Below the pieces are notes generated by a model that worked only from the letters and a program-made list of their open reading frames with translations, was not told where the DNA came from and did no database searches. Below, piece by piece: positions 33,206 to 44,042 of a stretch of 64,000 bases of DNA (positions are counted from its first letter, which is position 1; every line of letters starts with the position of its first letter). This DNA comes from Acidovorax sp. 106. GTDB lineage: Bacteria; Pseudomonadota; Gammaproteobacteria; Burkholderiales; Burkholderiaceae_C. The DNA is taken from assembly GCF_003663825.1 (NCBI RefSeq), contig NZ_RCCC01000001.1:2860501-2924500 (forward strand), written 5' to 3'. The position numbers and the translations under genes are program-made.

Positions 33206-34522
33206 GTGATAGACGCTGCGCCCGAACCCTCTGATGCCGAGTTGCCCCCTGTCGCGCCACCTGGGCGCCAGGGCGAGCGCCTGCGCCGCATTGCCCACCT
33301 GGACATGGATGCGTTCTACGCCTCGGTAGAGCTGTTGCGTTACCCGCAGCTCAAGGGCCTGCCCGTGGTGATTGGGGGCGGGCGGCGCAAGGTGGACGAC
33401 TTGCTGCTGCAAAGCCCCGATGGCTCGGGGCCCCGCGAGCCTTGCTTTATTCCGGTGGAAGACTTTCCTCTGCTCAAGGACTACGTGGGCCGGGGCGTCA
33501 TCACCACGGCCACTTACGCGGCGCGGCAGTTTGGCGTGGGCTCGGCCATGGGCATGATGAAGGCCGCCAAGCTGTGCCCGCAGGCCATCGTGCTGCCGGT
33601 GGACTTTGACGAGGTGCGCAAGTATTCGCGCACCTTCAAAAGCGCCATCACCGAGATTGCACCCGTGATGCAAGACCGGGGCGTGGACGAGGTGTACATC
33701 GACTTCACCGATGTACCAGGTGGCCAGCGCGAAGGCGGGCGGGTGCTGGCACGGCTCATCCAGAAGAGCATTTTTGAAAAGACGGGGCTGACCTGCTCTA
33801 TTGGCGTGGCGCCCAACCGGCTGCTGGCCAAGATGGCCAGCGAGTTCAACAAGCCCAACGGCATCTCCATCGTGTACGAGGAAGACCTGCAGCCCAAAAT
33901 CTGGCCGCTGAACGTGCGCAAGATCAATGGCATCGGCCCCAAGGCGGGCGAGAAGCTGGCGCGCCTGGGCATCGAGACCATTGGGCAACTGGCTGAGCAG
34001 GATGAGCAGCGGTTGATAGGCCACTTTGGCAAGTCCACCGGCGCCTGGATGCACCGCGTGGCCTGGGGCCGCGATGACAGCCCGGTGGTGACAGAAAGCG
34101 AGCCCGTGAGCATGAGCCGCGAAACCACCTTCGACCGTGACCTGCATGCCGTGCGCGACCGGGCTGAGTTGTCGCGCATCTTCACCGACCTGTGCCAGCG
34201 CGTAGCGCAGGACCTGCAGCGCAAAGGCTATGTGGGCAAGACGATTGGCATCAAGCTGCGCTATGAGGACTTCAAGACGGCGACACGGGACCATACGTTG
34301 GCCCTTGCAACGGCCGATGCTGCGGTGATCCGGCGCACGGCGGGGCTGTGCCTGAAAAGGGTGCCGCTGGACAAGAAGCTGCGCCTGCTGGGGGTGAGGG
34401 TCGCCACCTTGCATGCTGCGGGTGCTGCTGCGGATATGGACGGCACAGGTGCCCAGCCAGATGCAGTGGCACAGAGCCGCAAGGCACGGCAAGCCGACAT
34501 GCACACTGGATCACTTTTTTGA
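33206..34522 (+). CDS. dinB: DNA polymerase IV (Y-family translesion polymerase)
   Basis: 438 residues from GTG 33206. Palm/fingers: RRIAHLDMDAFYASVELLRYP with the first catalytic Asp pair, and second acidic site in GVDEVYIDFTD. Thumb helix-hairpin-helix NGIGPKAGEKLARLGI. Little-finger domain TIGIKLRYEDFKTATRDHTL. A fingers loop of about 30 residues (GGGRRKVDDLLLQSPDGSGP and on) is longer than in E. coli DinB but seems usual in Burkholderiales. The short C-terminal tail has no clear QLxLF clamp motif. No LexA box was identified upstream. Confidence 0.9.
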   Translation: MIDAAPEPSDAELPPVAPPGRQGERLRRIAHLDMDAFYASVELLRYPQLKGLPVVIGGGRRKVDDLLLQSPDGSGPREPCFIPVEDFPLLKDYVGRGVITTATYAARQFGVGSAMGMMKAAKLCPQAIVLPVDFDEVRKYSRTFKSAITEIAPVMQDRGVDEVYIDFTDVPGGQREGGRVLARLIQKSIFEKTGLTCSIGVAPNRLLAKMASEFNKPNGISIVYEEDLQPKIWPLNVRKINGIGPKAGEKLARLGIETIGQLAEQDEQRLIGHFGKSTGAWMHRVAWGRDDSPVVTESEPVSMSRETTFDRDLHAVRDRAELSRIFTDLCQRVAQDLQRKGYVGKTIGIKLRYEDFKTATRDHTLALATADAAVIRRTAGLCLKRVPLDKKLRLLGVRVATLHAAGAAADMDGTGAQPDAVAQSRKARQADMHTGSLF

Positions 34523-34560
34523 ACTGTGAAAACAATGTGAAAAGAAGGCTGTGTGGTGGT

Positions 34561-34587
34561 TAAACTTGATTGGTATCAAACCGTAAC
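34561..34587 (+). promoter_or_regulatory. possible FliA (sigma-28) promoter of the chemoreceptor gene
   Basis: TAAACTTG, 11 bases, ACCGTAAC compares with the flagellar consensus TAAAGTTT-N11-GCCGATAA (six of eight and four of eight positions, exact spacing). It lies about 90 bp before the chemoreceptor start. The -10 match is modest. Confidence 0.4.
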
Positions 34588-34675
34588 GTCGGCAGTGGAG
34601 TAGCTGCGGTGCGCTGAACCAGCGTTTGGCGTGGTGGAGGGCGTATGCGGCCATAACTATGAAGGGGACAGTTGC

Positions 34676-36235
34676 ATGCGTATCAATTTGCCAGTCACGC
34701 AACAGAATTACGATTTCCCGGGCGATGAGTTGCTCGTCTCCAGCACCAACACCAAGGGCGAGATCACGCACTGCAATGCGGCCTTTGTGCGGGTCAGCGG
34801 CTATAGCTATGAGGAGCTGATCGGGCAGCCCCACAACATCATCCGCCACCCCGATATGCCTGCGCCGGCCTACAAGGACATGTGGCGCACCATTGGCCGT
34901 GGAGAGCCTTGGACCGGGCTGGTCAAGAACCGCCGTAAAAACGGCGACCACTATTGGGTGCGCGCCAATGTCACCCCGATCATGGAGGCTGGCCACCCAC
35001 GCGGCTACATGTCAGTGCGCACCAAGCCCAGCGCGCAAGAGGCGGCAGCGGCCGAGGCCTTGTATGCGCAAATGCGGGCAGAGGCCGCATCGGGCCGTGC
35101 CAGCCTTCGGCTGGAGGCGGGCGCGCTGCGCAGTGTGGGGTGGCGCGGCGTGGTCCAGCGGCTGGGGCAACTTCCACTCACCCAGCGCATGGCCTGGATG
35201 CTGCTGTGGTTGGTTCTGCTGGCCATGGTGCCTGACCTGCTGGGCATGCAGGGCACTGCAGCCACGGCTGCAAGGGTGGGGCTTTTGTTGCTGGCTGCGG
35301 GCGCGGTGCTGTGGCGCTTTCAGGTGGCGGTGGTGCAAGGCATTGGCGAAGCCAGTCGTTTTGCTGCCGATTTGTCGGGGTGCAACCTGACCTCGACAAT
35401 GCGGGCCGACTGCCCCGAGCCGCTGCGCAGCCTGGTGCACCGCCTGCAGCAAACCCAGGTGAACTTGCGCGCCGTGGTGGGTGATGTGCGCACGGAGGTG
35501 CGCCACTTCACCGAGGCTGCTGCAGAGATTGCACAAGGCAGCCACGATCTGTCGGCACGCACCGAATCACAAGCGAGCAGCCTGCAAGAGACTGCGGCAT
35601 CGATGGAGGAGCTGGCCAGCACCGTGCGCCAGACGGCCGACACTGCGGCCAAGGTGTCGCATGAGAGTGAGCAAAGCAGCCAGATCGCTACCAGCGGCGG
35701 GCAGGCCGTGCATGAGCTGGGGGCGTCCATGCGGCAGATGCAGCAGTCTTCGGCCAAGATCAATGAGATCGTGGGTTTGATCGAGGGCATCGCGTTCCAG
35801 ACCAATTTGCTGGCGCTCAATGCCGCGGTGGAGGCGGCCCGTGCAGGTGAGCAGGGCCGTGGCTTCGCGGTGGTGGCGGGTGAGGTGCGGGCGCTGGCGC
35901 AGCGCAGCGCCGGCGCGGCCAAAGAGATCAGCGGCCTGATCAATGTCACTGTCAGCCAGATTGCCAGCGGTGCACAGCAGATGGACCATGCGGGCACCAC
36001 CATTGGCGGGGTGGTGGATGCAGTGCAGCGCGTCAGTGCCTTGGTGCAGCAAATCACTGCGGCCACCAAGGAGCAGGCCATTGGCATCGCGCAGGTGAAT
36101 GAGGCCGTCACGCAGCTCGACACCGTCACGCAGCAAAACGCCGCTTTGGTCGAAGAGTCCACCGCTTCTGCCCAAAACCTCAAGTCCAGCGCGCAGGCGC
36201 TGGGGTTGTCGGTGGATGTTTTTAAGATGAATTGA
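34676..36235 (+). CDS. methyl-accepting chemotaxis protein with N-terminal PAS domain (Aer-like)
   Basis: 519 residues from ATG 34676 with AAGGGG upstream. The PAS domain (about 15-120) contains [29 protein letters not shown] and [18 protein letters not shown], the Aer/aerotaxis type. Two adjacent hydrophobic segments (about 170-215) form a membrane hairpin without a periplasmic domain. The signalling domain (about 260-519) has the hairpin tip [34 protein letters not shown]. No C-terminal NWETF-type pentapeptide. Predicted to sense redox or energy state from the cytoplasm and signal to CheA; flavin binding is not verified. Confidence 0.9.
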   Translation: MRINLPVTQQNYDFPGDELLVSSTNTKGEITHCNAAFVRVSGYSYEELIGQPHNIIRHPDMPAPAYKDMWRTIGRGEPWTGLVKNRRKNGDHYWVRANVTPIMEAGHPRGYMSVRTKPSAQEAAAAEALYAQMRAEAASGRASLRLEAGALRSVGWRGVVQRLGQLPLTQRMAWMLLWLVLLAMVPDLLGMQGTAATAARVGLLLLAAGAVLWRFQVAVVQGIGEASRFAADLSGCNLTSTMRADCPEPLRSLVHRLQQTQVNLRAVVGDVRTEVRHFTEAAAEIAQGSHDLSARTESQASSLQETAASMEELASTVRQTADTAAKVSHESEQSSQIATSGGQAVHELGASMRQMQQSSAKINEIVGLIEGIAFQTNLLALNAAVEAARAGEQGRGFAVVAGEVRALAQRSAGAAKEISGLINVTVSQIASGAQQMDHAGTTIGGVVDAVQRVSALVQQITAATKEQAIGIAQVNEAVTQLDTVTQQNAALVEESTASAQNLKSSAQALGLSVDVFKMN

Positions 36236-36521
36236 GCTGGGCTCGTTTTGAGGCCCGCTTGCACCCCATGGGGCCATTCTTGCCGGGTGGTCGGCGTCGC
36301 TGCACCGCTTGCCAATGGCATGGGCCGCCCTGCATGGGGGCTGGGCTGCGCGCAGTGCCTAGCAGCCCATCCTGGCAAGGCATTTGCGCGACCCCGAAAA
36401 GACCGTCAACAGGTTCCCTGCTTTGCGCAGCGCTTTGACGGGCTCCGTGTGAACGGTTTTGGGTGGGTGCGCCAACCCCGCAACGGCCCCGAATGGGGCT
36501 GGGTACCGCAGACAGTCGCCA

Positions 36522-37370
36522 TTACTGCCGCGCTGTGCGCACGTTGGCGGGTAGCGCCTGGGGGTGGCTGGTGCGCAGGGGGTTGATGTCCAGCCCGCCC
36601 CGGCGCGTGTAGCGGGCGTACACCATCAGCTTGATGGGTTGGCAGCGCGTCCACACGTCCATGAAGATGCGCTCCACACACTGCTCGTGGAACTCGTTGT
36701 GGTTGCGAAAGCTCACGAGGTACTGCAGCAGCCCCTCCTGGTCGATCTGCGCTCCGGTGTAGCGGATCTGCACGCTGCCCCAGTCGGGCTGGCCGGTGAC
36801 CAGGCAATTGCTTTTGAGCAGGTTGCTGGTCAACACCTCGGTCACCGGGGCTTCGTCAAACTGGGCTTTGAGCAGTTCGGGCGCGGGCTGGTAGTGGGTG
36901 CATTCCACGTCCAGGCGGTCCAGGCTCAGGCCGTCCAGCTCGTGCACGGGTTCCTGGTCAAACAGTTCGGGCGCAATCAGCTTCACACCCACGGTGGCGG
37001 GGTGGGGCGCGCCGCGCCACACGGCCTCGCTGATGTCGGCGCGCAGGCGGGCTTGCACCTCGCTGGCATCGGCAAAGCGGGTGTTGTTGAAGCTGTTGAG
37101 GTAGAGCTTGAAGGACTTGCTCTCGACGATGTTGGGCGACTCGCACGGGATGGTGAAGTGCACCAGCGCCAGCTGGGGCTTGCCGCGCAGGTTCAGCCAG
37201 GACACCTCAAACGCCGTCCACAGATCGGCCCCGAAAAACGGTGGCGCGTCGGCAATGCCGATCTCGGCCCGCTTGCCCGCGCGTGGGATGGGGAAGAGCA
37301 GCGTCGGGTCGTACTGGTCGGTGTAGGCCGAGGCTTTGCCCAGCTGAGATTGTTCAGGGGTGTTGGTCAT
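36522..37370 (-). CDS. queF: NADPH-dependent 7-cyano-7-deazaguanine reductase
   Basis: 282 residues, the same length as E. coli QueF. Reduces preQ0 to preQ1 in queuosine synthesis. Features: [16 protein letters not shown] at the N-terminus, the NADPH/substrate motif [17 protein letters not shown], the nucleophilic Cys in [16 protein letters not shown], and [10 protein letters not shown] with its Glu. Palindromic element copy D starts exactly at the start codon and forms the leader, so the gene's promoter must lie beyond or within it. The 286-bp gap downstream of it holds no gene. Confidence 0.95.
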   Translation of the reverse strand: MTNTPEQSQLGKASAYTDQYDPTLLFPIPRAGKRAEIGIADAPPFFGADLWTAFEVSWLNLRGKPQLALVHFTIPCESPNIVESKSFKLYLNSFNNTRFADASEVQARLRADISEAVWRGAPHPATVGVKLIAPELFDQEPVHELDGLSLDRLDVECTHYQPAPELLKAQFDEAPVTEVLTSNLLKSNCLVTGQPDWGSVQIRYTGAQIDQEGLLQYLVSFRNHNEFHEQCVERIFMDVWTRCQPIKLMVYARYTRRGGLDINPLRTSHPQALPANVRTARQ

Positions 37371-37433
37371 TTGCTATAAAAATAGTAGCTTCTAGCGCTT
37401 GTTAATCAAGCGCTAGAGCATGATTTGATGCTT
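37370..37433 (+). repeat. dispersed palindromic element, copy D (queF leader)
   Basis: The best full-length copy: TGCTATAAAAATAGTAGCT, then TAGCGCTTGTTAATCAAGCG and CTAGAG, ending TTTGATGCT. The central part pairs as CTAGCGCTTG / CAAGCGCTAG around a 5-base loop. It fills the space between queF and the oxygenase gene. Confidence 0.85.
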
Positions 37434-38325
37434 ATTTGAACTCGCGCTCGCGCAGCCACTTGGTGGCGATCCACTTCTCACCCGCAATCACCGGTGCACC
37501 GCCGTGCAGCGTTTGGGTGGAGGGGTGGGGCCGCTCGTAACTGAAGAACACGGCATTGCCGCGCTGGGGGGCGACTTCCAGGAACACATCGGGGAAGGTG
37601 GTGCCGCCGCCTTTTTCTGGGGTGTTGAGGTACATCACCAGCGTGCCCACGCGCTGCCCACCGCGCTTGACGATGGTGGGCGTGCCGGGCTCGGCAGGGT
37701 CAAAGTAATCGTAGTGGGGCTTGTATTCGGCCCCGGGGCGGTAGTGCAGCACTTGCACGCCTTCACCGTTTTCGATGGGCCATTGCAGCAGCTTGGCAAT
37801 CCGCTCCTCAATGGTCTGCACCAAAGTGCTTTCGCCGCGTTGGAAGAACATGCCGTCACTGGTGCGGTCGTCGTTCACCTCTTCGCCGCCTGTCTTGGTA
37901 GCCACCGTGAGCGAGCGGGCCATGCGCGGGCTGGCGGCGGCAATCAGGGCATCGCATTCCTCTGGAGAGAGGAGGTTGCCAAACACCACCACGCGGGGCT
38001 TGGCCAGTTGCAGCAGCACTTGCACCTGGCGGTCGCCGGCGTCCAGCAGGGCAGGGGAGTCGCCCAGCAAGGGCTCGGGCACCGGCACGGCGCTGGGTTG
38101 GCCTTGTTGCACGGCGAGCGTGTTCAGGTGCTCTTGCAGCGTGGTTTCCATGGCGTCGGCGGCCACGTCCTCGTCCCAGCCTGCATCGCGCATGGATTGC
38201 AGCACCACGGGGGCTGAGAAGCCCGCCTGGGCCTGCTCGATGATCCAGCGGCGCAGCTCGGGGGTGATGGACTGGGCCGAGGGCTTGCGGGTGGTGGTGC
38301 TGTGCTGGGCAGGGGATGGGGCCAT
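37432..38325 (-). CDS. 2-oxoglutarate/Fe(II) oxygenase, prolyl 4-hydroxylase-like
   Basis: 297 residues from ATG 38325, chosen for GAGG 8 bases upstream; earlier in-frame ATGs lack a site. The N-terminal third is a helical region (ITPELRRWIIEQAQAGFSAPVVLQSMRDAGW), perhaps for protein binding. The C-terminal P4H domain has iron ligands in HYDYFD (HxD) and HGGAPV, with 2-oxoglutarate-binding Lys in WIATKW. It would hydroxylate a protein or peptide proline; the target is unknown. Its stop lies next to the queF leader. Confidence 0.85.
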   Translation of the reverse strand: MAPSPAQHSTTTRKPSAQSITPELRRWIIEQAQAGFSAPVVLQSMRDAGWDEDVAADAMETTLQEHLNTLAVQQGQPSAVPVPEPLLGDSPALLDAGDRQVQVLLQLAKPRVVVFGNLLSPEECDALIAAASPRMARSLTVATKTGGEEVNDDRTSDGMFFQRGESTLVQTIEERIAKLLQWPIENGEGVQVLHYRPGAEYKPHYDYFDPAEPGTPTIVKRGGQRVGTLVMYLNTPEKGGGTTFPDVFLEVAPQRGNAVFFSYERPHPSTQTLHGGAPVIAGEKWIATKWLREREFK

Positions 38326-38381
38326 GGTCGGGACCTCAAACGTGGACAACATTGGAAAAAGCGGGAGGGCGGGTGAGCGAG

Positions 38382-39158
38382 TCAAGCGGGCTTGCGCCGG
38401 AACACCAGTCGCTCAGGCTCGGATGCTAGCGCGTCAAAGGCGTAGCCCTCCAGGTCAAAGCCTTCGAGCTGGTGCGGTGTGCTCAGCCGCTGGGTGATGG
38501 CATAGCGCGCCATCAACCCGCGTGCGCGCTTGGCGTAAAAGCTGATGATTTTGTAGGCGCCGCCTTGCCAGTCCTCAAACACGCATTCGATCACGCGGGC
38601 CTTGAGGGCCTTGCGGTCTACCGCCTTGAAGTACTCCTGCGAGGCAAGGTTGACGACCACGGGCGTGGTGTCTGAGCGCAACTGGGTGTTCAGGTGCTCG
38701 GCAATCTGGCGGCCCCAGTATTGGTACAGGGTGTTGCCCGCCTCTGTGGCCAGGCGCGTGCCCATCTCCAGGCGGTAGGGTTGCATGCGGTCCAGCGGGC
38801 GCAATACGCCGTACAGGCCGCTTAGGATCGCCACGTGGCGCTGCGCCCAGTCCAGGTCGTCCGCCCCCAGGCTGCGGGCTTGCAAACCCTCGTACACATC
38901 GCCGTTGAAGGCCAGCACGGCTTGGCGTGAGTTGTGGGCGGTGAACTGCGGCTTCCAGGCCTGGTAGCGGGCCACGTTCAGCGCCGCCAAGGGGTCGCTC
39001 AGGTCCATGAGCGAGGCAATGTCTTGCACAGACTTTTCGCGCAGCACTTCAATCAACGCGGTGGACTGGGGCACGAACTGTGGGCGTGTGTGCGGCAGAC
39101 TCTCTGGGACGGGGGTGTCGTAATCCAGTGACTTGGCGGGGGACAGCAAAAACAGCAT
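38382..39158 (-). CDS. yaaA: peroxide stress protein YaaA
   Basis: 258 residues from ATG 39158, identical in length to E. coli YaaA; the frame is open further upstream but that part is unconserved. Family motifs: [57 protein letters not shown] and [12 protein letters not shown]. YaaA is a DNA-binding protein that limits iron-driven damage under H2O2 stress. It lies downstream of rne on the same strand, behind a terminator. Confidence 0.93.
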   Translation of the reverse strand: MLFLLSPAKSLDYDTPVPESLPHTRPQFVPQSTALIEVLREKSVQDIASLMDLSDPLAALNVARYQAWKPQFTAHNSRQAVLAFNGDVYEGLQARSLGADDLDWAQRHVAILSGLYGVLRPLDRMQPYRLEMGTRLATEAGNTLYQYWGRQIAEHLNTQLRSDTTPVVVNLASQEYFKAVDRKALKARVIECVFEDWQGGAYKIISFYAKRARGLMARYAITQRLSTPHQLEGFDLEGYAFDALASEPERLVFRRKPA

Positions 39159-39324
39159 GGTGCGATGGAGGGGCAGGGTGGCTGATGGGTGAGTCGGGGC
39201 GAAGCTGTGCAGGGCTTGGTGATCCTGCGCCATGCGCTCAATGTCTTATTTTGAGGGATGCGGGCACGGCGTGAGTCCCCCTTTGGATTGCAGCGCTTCA
39301 TGTCCCGTGTTGGCGCACAGCCCC

Positions 39325-39354
39325 AAAAAACAAAGGCGGCCAAGGCCGCCTTTG
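39325..39354 (-). terminator. rho-independent terminator of rne
   Basis: On the minus strand a perfect 10-bp stem CAAAGGCGGC/GCCGCCTTTG with a 4-base loop is followed by TTTTTT. It lies 46 bp after the rne stop codon. Confidence 0.9.
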
Positions 39355-39400
39355 AGGGGGTGCAGCTGCGCTATACGGCGCAGGCTGTGTGCGCCATGTG

Positions 39401-42400
39401 TTACGCCGCTGGAGGCTGCTCAAATGGCAGCGTCATGGCGGCCAGGTCGCGGCGGGTTTCCACCAGCACCAGCGGGCCTTCGTCCAGCACCACAACCGGT
39501 GGGCGTGCACGGGGAACGTGCACGGGCTTGGGTTCTGCCGCAATGGCGGCCTGCACGGCAGCGACCTTGTCGCTGTCCGAGTTCACCCACTGCAGCCCTG
39601 AGGCGGTGGCCACTTGGTGCAGCGAATCCATCGGCAGCGTGTAGGACTGCACGCGGGGCATGCCCGAGGGCTTAGCCTGGGCTGCTGCCACAGGTTGGGC
39701 CGCAGGGGCTGTTGCGACGGGAGCCGATGGTGCTGCCACCGGTGCAGGTACAGCCTGCTCGCGAGGGGCAACTTCTGCAACTGCCACACCTGTCGAGGCT
39801 GGGGCATCTGCTGTGGGGCTGCTGAAGTAGCTGCGGCGTGGCGCATCTTCTGCCACGGTCGGGGCAGCGTCTGCTGCTGGGACTGCGTTCAGTGGCTGGG
39901 CCTCTGCGGCGTTGTCACTGCCTTCACGGGGCGCACGTTCGCCACGCTCGCGGCGGTCACGGCCGTAGCGGTCGCGGGAGCGGCGCTCGCGCCGTTCCTC
40001 CGTCGCGGGTGCTGCCGCTGGGGTGGCAACCTCGTTGCCCGTCAGGTCCAGGTCGGGCAGCGACGCCATGGGCGACGTGTCCACAAAGTCCATGGCTGGC
40101 GCGCTGCGCTCCTGGCCTTCGGCATTGCGCGGGCTGCGTTCCCCGCGCTCGCGGCGGCCGCCCTCACCACGGTCACCGCGTTCACGGCGTGGGCCGCGTT
40201 CGCCGCGTGCTGGTGCTGTGCCGGCATCAGCGCCGTTGGCGTTGACGTTGGCCAGGGCTTCTGCGGGGGCCGCATTTTGCTCACCGCTCAGGGCGGCGTT
40301 GGTGCTGCGGCCTTCGGCGTCGCGGCGGCCACGGCCATCGCGACCATTGCGGCCCTCACGTGCCTCGGTGTTGCGGCCTTCGGCATTGCGGCTTTCGCCT
40401 TCTGGGCGGCGGTCGCCGTCGCGCGGGGCACGGCCTTCGGTGCCGCGGTCGTTGCGACGTCCACGGCCTTCGGTCACATTGCCAGCAGCATCGCGATTGG
40501 TGTCGCGGCCACCTTCGCGGCTGCCGTCACGGGCGCCGTCTCGGCCACCACGGCGGCCCCGGCCTTCGCTGCGGCCATCGCGGCGCGATTCACCACGTCC
40601 ATTGCCTTCCGCGGGTGCAGTAGGCGCAGGTGTTGCCACTGGGGCTGGTGCAGGGGCTGCACCAAAGCCAAACAGGCTCTTGAGCCAGGCAAAGAAGCCC
40701 TTTTTTTGTGGCACAGCTGCGGCGGGGGCAGGTGCTGGCGCGGCTTGTGCAGCAGTGCCGTTGCGGGGGGCGTGGCCATTGCCATTGCGGGCAGGGCGCG
40801 CAACGCCTTCGGGGCGGGGCTCGGCCACCGGAGCGGGCGCATCAGGCAGCACGCCCTTGATCACTGGCGTCTGCTTGTTGGTCGGCTCTTGCGAGCGGCG
40901 CGTCACGGCGGTGGGGTCTTCCACGTCTTCGGCCAGCTTGTAGCTTGCGTCGATGTGGTCCAGGCGTGGGTCGTCGTGCTTGAGGCGTTCCAAGCGGTAG
41001 TTGGGGGTTTCCAGCGTCTTGTTGGGCACCATCAGCACGCTCACGCGTTGCTTGAGTTCGATCTTGGCGATCTCGGTGCGTTTTTCGTTGAGCAGGAACG
41101 AAGCCACTTCCACGGGCACTTGGCAGTGCACGGCAGCGGTGTTGTCCTTCATCGACTCTTCCTGAATGATCCGCAGGATCTGCAGGGCCGACGATTCCGT
41201 GTCACGGATGTGGCCTGCACCGCCGCAGCGGGGGCAGGGGATGGAGGAGCCTTCGCTCAAAGCGGGCTTCAGGCGCTGGCGGCTCATTTCCATCAGGCCG
41301 AACTTGCTGATCGTGCCGAACTGCACGCGGGCGCGGTCTTGGCGCAGGGCGTCGCGCAGGCGGTTTTCGACTTCGCGGCGGTTCTTCGACTCTTCCATGT
41401 CGATGAAGTCGATCACGATCAGGCCGCCCAGGTCGCGCAGGCGCATCTGGCGGGCCACTTCGTCGGCGGCTTCCAGGTTGGTGCGGGTGGCGGTTTCCTC
41501 GATGTCGCCGCCCTTGATGGCGCGGGCCGAGTTCACGTCCACCGACACCAGTGCTTCGGTGTGGTCGATCACGATGGCGCCGCCCGAGGGCAGTTGCACG
41601 GTGCGGGCGTAGGCCGACTCGATCTGGTGCTCGATCTGGAAGCGGCTGAACAGGGCGGCGTCGTCGCGGTAGCGCTTCACGCGGGCGGCATGCTCGGGCA
41701 TGACGTGCGCCATGAACTGCTGTGCCTGTTCGTAGATGTCGTCGGTATCGATGAGGATGTCACCGATGTCGTTGTTGAAGTAGTCGCGGATCGCGCGGAT
41801 CACCAGGCTCGATTCCTGATAGATCAGGAAGGCGCCCTTTCCACCCTTGGCGGCGCCGTCGATGGCGTTCCACAGCTTGAGCAGGTAGTTCAGGTCCCAC
41901 TGCAGCTCGGGCGCGGTGCGGCCAATGCCAGCGGTGCGCGCGATGATGGACATGCCGTTGGGGTATTCCAGCTGGTCCATCGCCTCCTTGAGCTCGGCGC
42001 GGTCCTCGCCCTCGATGCGGCGCGATACGCCACCGCCACGGGGGTTGTTGGGCATCAGCACCACATAGCGGCCGGCCAGTGACACGAACGTGGTCAGGGC
42101 GGCGCCCTTGTTGCCGCGCTCTTCCTTTTCGACCTGGACCAGCAGTTCCTGGCCTTCCTTGATCACTTCATTGATGCGGGCCTGGCTGGGCGAGACACCG
42201 GGGGTGAAGTAGCTGCGCGAGATTTCCTTGAATGGCAGGAAGCCGTGGCGGTCTTCGCCGTAGTCCACAAAACAGGCTTCGAGCGAGGGCTCTACGCGCG
42301 TGACGACGGCTTTATAGATGTTGCCCTTGCGCTGTTCGCGCCCTTCGATTTCGATTTCGTAGTCGAGGAGCTTTTGTCCGTCGACGATGGCCAGGCGGCG

Positions 42401-42439
42401 TTCTTCGGGCTGCGTGGCGTTGATGAGCATCCGCTTCAT
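39401..42439 (-). CDS. rne: ribonuclease E
   Basis: 1012 residues from ATG 42439 ([21 protein letters not shown]) with GAAGGAA upstream. The catalytic half holds the S1 domain ([24 protein letters not shown]), the sensor/RNase H-like part and the acidic pair in SVDVNSARA and [11 protein letters not shown]. The Zn-link is [12 protein letters not shown]. The C-terminal half is a low-complexity scaffold rich in Arg, Gly, Glu and Asp (about residues 600-850), then Ala/Pro, with a short conserved end. Endonuclease of mRNA decay and rRNA/tRNA processing. Divergent from rluC, as in E. coli. Confidence 0.95.
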   Translation of the reverse strand: MKRMLINATQPEERRLAIVDGQKLLDYEIEIEGREQRKGNIYKAVVTRVEPSLEACFVDYGEDRHGFLPFKEISRSYFTPGVSPSQARINEVIKEGQELLVQVEKEERGNKGAALTTFVSLAGRYVVLMPNNPRGGGVSRRIEGEDRAELKEAMDQLEYPNGMSIIARTAGIGRTAPELQWDLNYLLKLWNAIDGAAKGGKGAFLIYQESSLVIRAIRDYFNNDIGDILIDTDDIYEQAQQFMAHVMPEHAARVKRYRDDAALFSRFQIEHQIESAYARTVQLPSGGAIVIDHTEALVSVDVNSARAIKGGDIEETATRTNLEAADEVARQMRLRDLGGLIVIDFIDMEESKNRREVENRLRDALRQDRARVQFGTISKFGLMEMSRQRLKPALSEGSSIPCPRCGGAGHIRDTESSALQILRIIQEESMKDNTAAVHCQVPVEVASFLLNEKRTEIAKIELKQRVSVLMVPNKTLETPNYRLERLKHDDPRLDHIDASYKLAEDVEDPTAVTRRSQEPTNKQTPVIKGVLPDAPAPVAEPRPEGVARPARNGNGHAPRNGTAAQAAPAPAPAAAVPQKKGFFAWLKSLFGFGAAPAPAPVATPAPTAPAEGNGRGESRRDGRSEGRGRRGGRDGARDGSREGGRDTNRDAAGNVTEGRGRRNDRGTEGRAPRDGDRRPEGESRNAEGRNTEAREGRNGRDGRGRRDAEGRSTNAALSGEQNAAPAEALANVNANGADAGTAPARGERGPRRERGDRGEGGRRERGERSPRNAEGQERSAPAMDFVDTSPMASLPDLDLTGNEVATPAAAPATEERRERRSRDRYGRDRRERGERAPREGSDNAAEAQPLNAVPAADAAPTVAEDAPRRSYFSSPTADAPASTGVAVAEVAPREQAVPAPVAAPSAPVATAPAAQPVAAAQAKPSGMPRVQSYTLPMDSLHQVATASGLQWVNSDSDKVAAVQAAIAAEPKPVHVPRARPPVVVLDEGPLVLVETRRDLAAMTLPFEQPPAA

Positions 42440-43021
42440 GATGCGATTCCTTCTCGTTGTTTCGCGGACAGCAGCGGCACAGCTCAGTTGCTGTAGCGGG
42501 CTGCCACCCACAGTTCCAAACCAATGACAAGCTCTATAGGAGCCGTAAATGCCTGGACTGACGGATCGAAACGAAGGGAATTGCCGGGGATGACTCAGGC
42601 TGCCGAGGGTGAACTCAGCACGGGAGGCAAGGGCGCTTGGATGGGGGCGAGTGAGAATGGCGCAGATTTGCTACAAATTTAATAGCTTCTTGCGCTTGCT
42701 GGCGGGGCGCTGCGGGCAATTGGACGTGCAGGGCCAGGGGCAAGTGCCGCCGCCACAAAGTCATCATCCATGCCATCAACAACCACATGCTCGCTTCGAT
42801 CCACCGGCAGACCTGTCCCTGGTAGGGTGCATCTGCCGGCTTGGGGGATTCCGTATCAGTGTTTCAATTTGTCAGCCCGCCGACTGCTGCACAGGCCATT
42901 GCGGGCATCTGGCCCGCAATCTGCGTGTGCGACACCCGCTGGCATCGACCTGCCTGCGCAAGTAGCATGGCTGAGTGGACTAAACTCCAGACAAATCAAC
43001 CACTTACAAAACAACGCGCAG
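42440..43021. other. divergent intergenic region rne-rluC
   Basis: This 582-bp gap holds palindromic element copy F and the long 5' leader expected for rne, which autoregulates through its leader in E. coli. No gene or clearly spaced promoter was identified by eye; a TATAGA on the minus strand near 42531-42536 is a possible rne -10 box without a convincing -35. Confidence 0.4.
42667..42729 (+). repeat. dispersed palindromic element, copy F
   Basis: TTTGCTACAAATTTAATAGC, then TTCTTGCGCTTG, N8, GGCGCTGCGGGC keep the family's order and spacing, with the right half partly degraded. Confidence 0.6.
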
Positions 43022-44032
43022 GTGAAACACATTATAGGGGGCAAACCACCGCTGGACCGGGCCCCGGCTTCCAACCCTCCTGCAGTCCGTCTGGTCGAAG
43101 TCGATGAGGATTCGGCGGGGCAGCGGCTTGATAACTTTTTGATACGCCACCTCAAAGGGGTACCGAAAACCCACGTCTATCGCATCATCCGCAGCGGCGA
43201 GGTGCGCATTAACAAAGGCCGCGTCAGTGCAGACACTCGGGTGGAGTCCGGCGATGTGGTGCGCCTGCCGCCGGTGCGGGTGTCGGACAAAGTGGCCGAG
43301 AAGGCCGAGAGGCCTGCGCCCGCGCGTGAATTCCCCATTCTTTTGGAAGATGAGCATGTGCTCGCTATCGACAAGCCCGCCGGTGTGGCGGTGCATGGCG
43401 GCAGCGGCGTGAGCTTTGGCGTCATTGAGCAACTGCGCCAGGCACGCCCCCAGGCCAAGTTGCTGGAGCTGGTGCACCGGCTGGACCGCGAAACCTCCGG
43501 CATCTTGCTGGTGGCGAAGAAAAGGTCTGCGCTCACTCACTTGCAAGACCAGTTCAGGGAACGGGAGACTGGCAAAACCTACCTGGCGTTGGTCACGGGT
43601 TCATGGACGGCCAGCAACAAGGTGATCGACTTGCCGTTGCACAAATACCTGCAGGCCGATGGTGAGCGCCGGGTGCGTGTCACCACGGTAGATGACCCGG
43701 AAGGGATGCGCTCTATCACTCTGGTCAAGGTGCGCCAAGCGGTGCCTGCGCGGCCCTTGCAAGGCTTGCCTGCGATGACGTTGCTGGAGGTCACCATCAA
43801 GACCGGTCGCACGCACCAGATCCGGGTCCACTTGGCCAGCCAGGGCCATCCCATTGTGGGCGACGACAAATACGGCGACTTTGACCTGAATAAGCGGTTG
43901 CACAGACTGGGGCTCAAGCGCATGTTTTTGCATGCGTGGCGGTTACAGTTCAGCCACCCTGCCAGCGCGGAGCGTGTGACATTGAACGCCCCGCTGCCCC
44001 CTGAACTGGCAGACTTCATTCCCTCTGTTTGA
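43022..44032 (+). CDS. rluC: 23S rRNA pseudouridine synthase, RluC type
   Basis: 336 residues if GTG 43022 is the start, giving an N-terminus slightly longer than E. coli RluC; no strong ribosome site is visible, so the start is uncertain. N-terminal S4 RNA-binding domain (DEDSAGQRLDNFLIRHLKGVPKTHVYRII). Catalytic domain has the Asp in LVHRLDRETSGILLVAKK and later KTGRTHQIRVHLASQGHPIVGDDKYGD. RluC modifies U955, U2504 and U2580 of 23S rRNA in E. coli. Followed 10 bp later by a phosphatase gene. Confidence 0.9.
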   Translation: MKHIIGGKPPLDRAPASNPPAVRLVEVDEDSAGQRLDNFLIRHLKGVPKTHVYRIIRSGEVRINKGRVSADTRVESGDVVRLPPVRVSDKVAEKAERPAPAREFPILLEDEHVLAIDKPAGVAVHGGSGVSFGVIEQLRQARPQAKLLELVHRLDRETSGILLVAKKRSALTHLQDQFRERETGKTYLALVTGSWTASNKVIDLPLHKYLQADGERRVRVTTVDDPEGMRSITLVKVRQAVPARPLQGLPAMTLLEVTIKTGRTHQIRVHLASQGHPIVGDDKYGDFDLNKRLHRLGLKRMFLHAWRLQFSHPASAERVTLNAPLPPELADFIPSV

Positions 44033-44042
44033 TTGCCTCGCC

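Noticed and set aside
33372..33480. Insertion in the fingers of DinB as a sign of a novel polymerase
   Set aside because: Longer than in E. coli but, as far as I recall, usual for Burkholderiales DinB; catalytic residues are intact.
32258..34504. Long open frame antisense to hipA and dinB
   Set aside because: Shadow of two well-supported genes; no ribosome site or family features.
39614..42082. Open frame of over 800 codons antisense to rne
   Set aside because: Translation is Cys/Gly/Ala-rich and unlike any family; it mirrors the Arg/Gly/Glu-rich RNase E scaffold.
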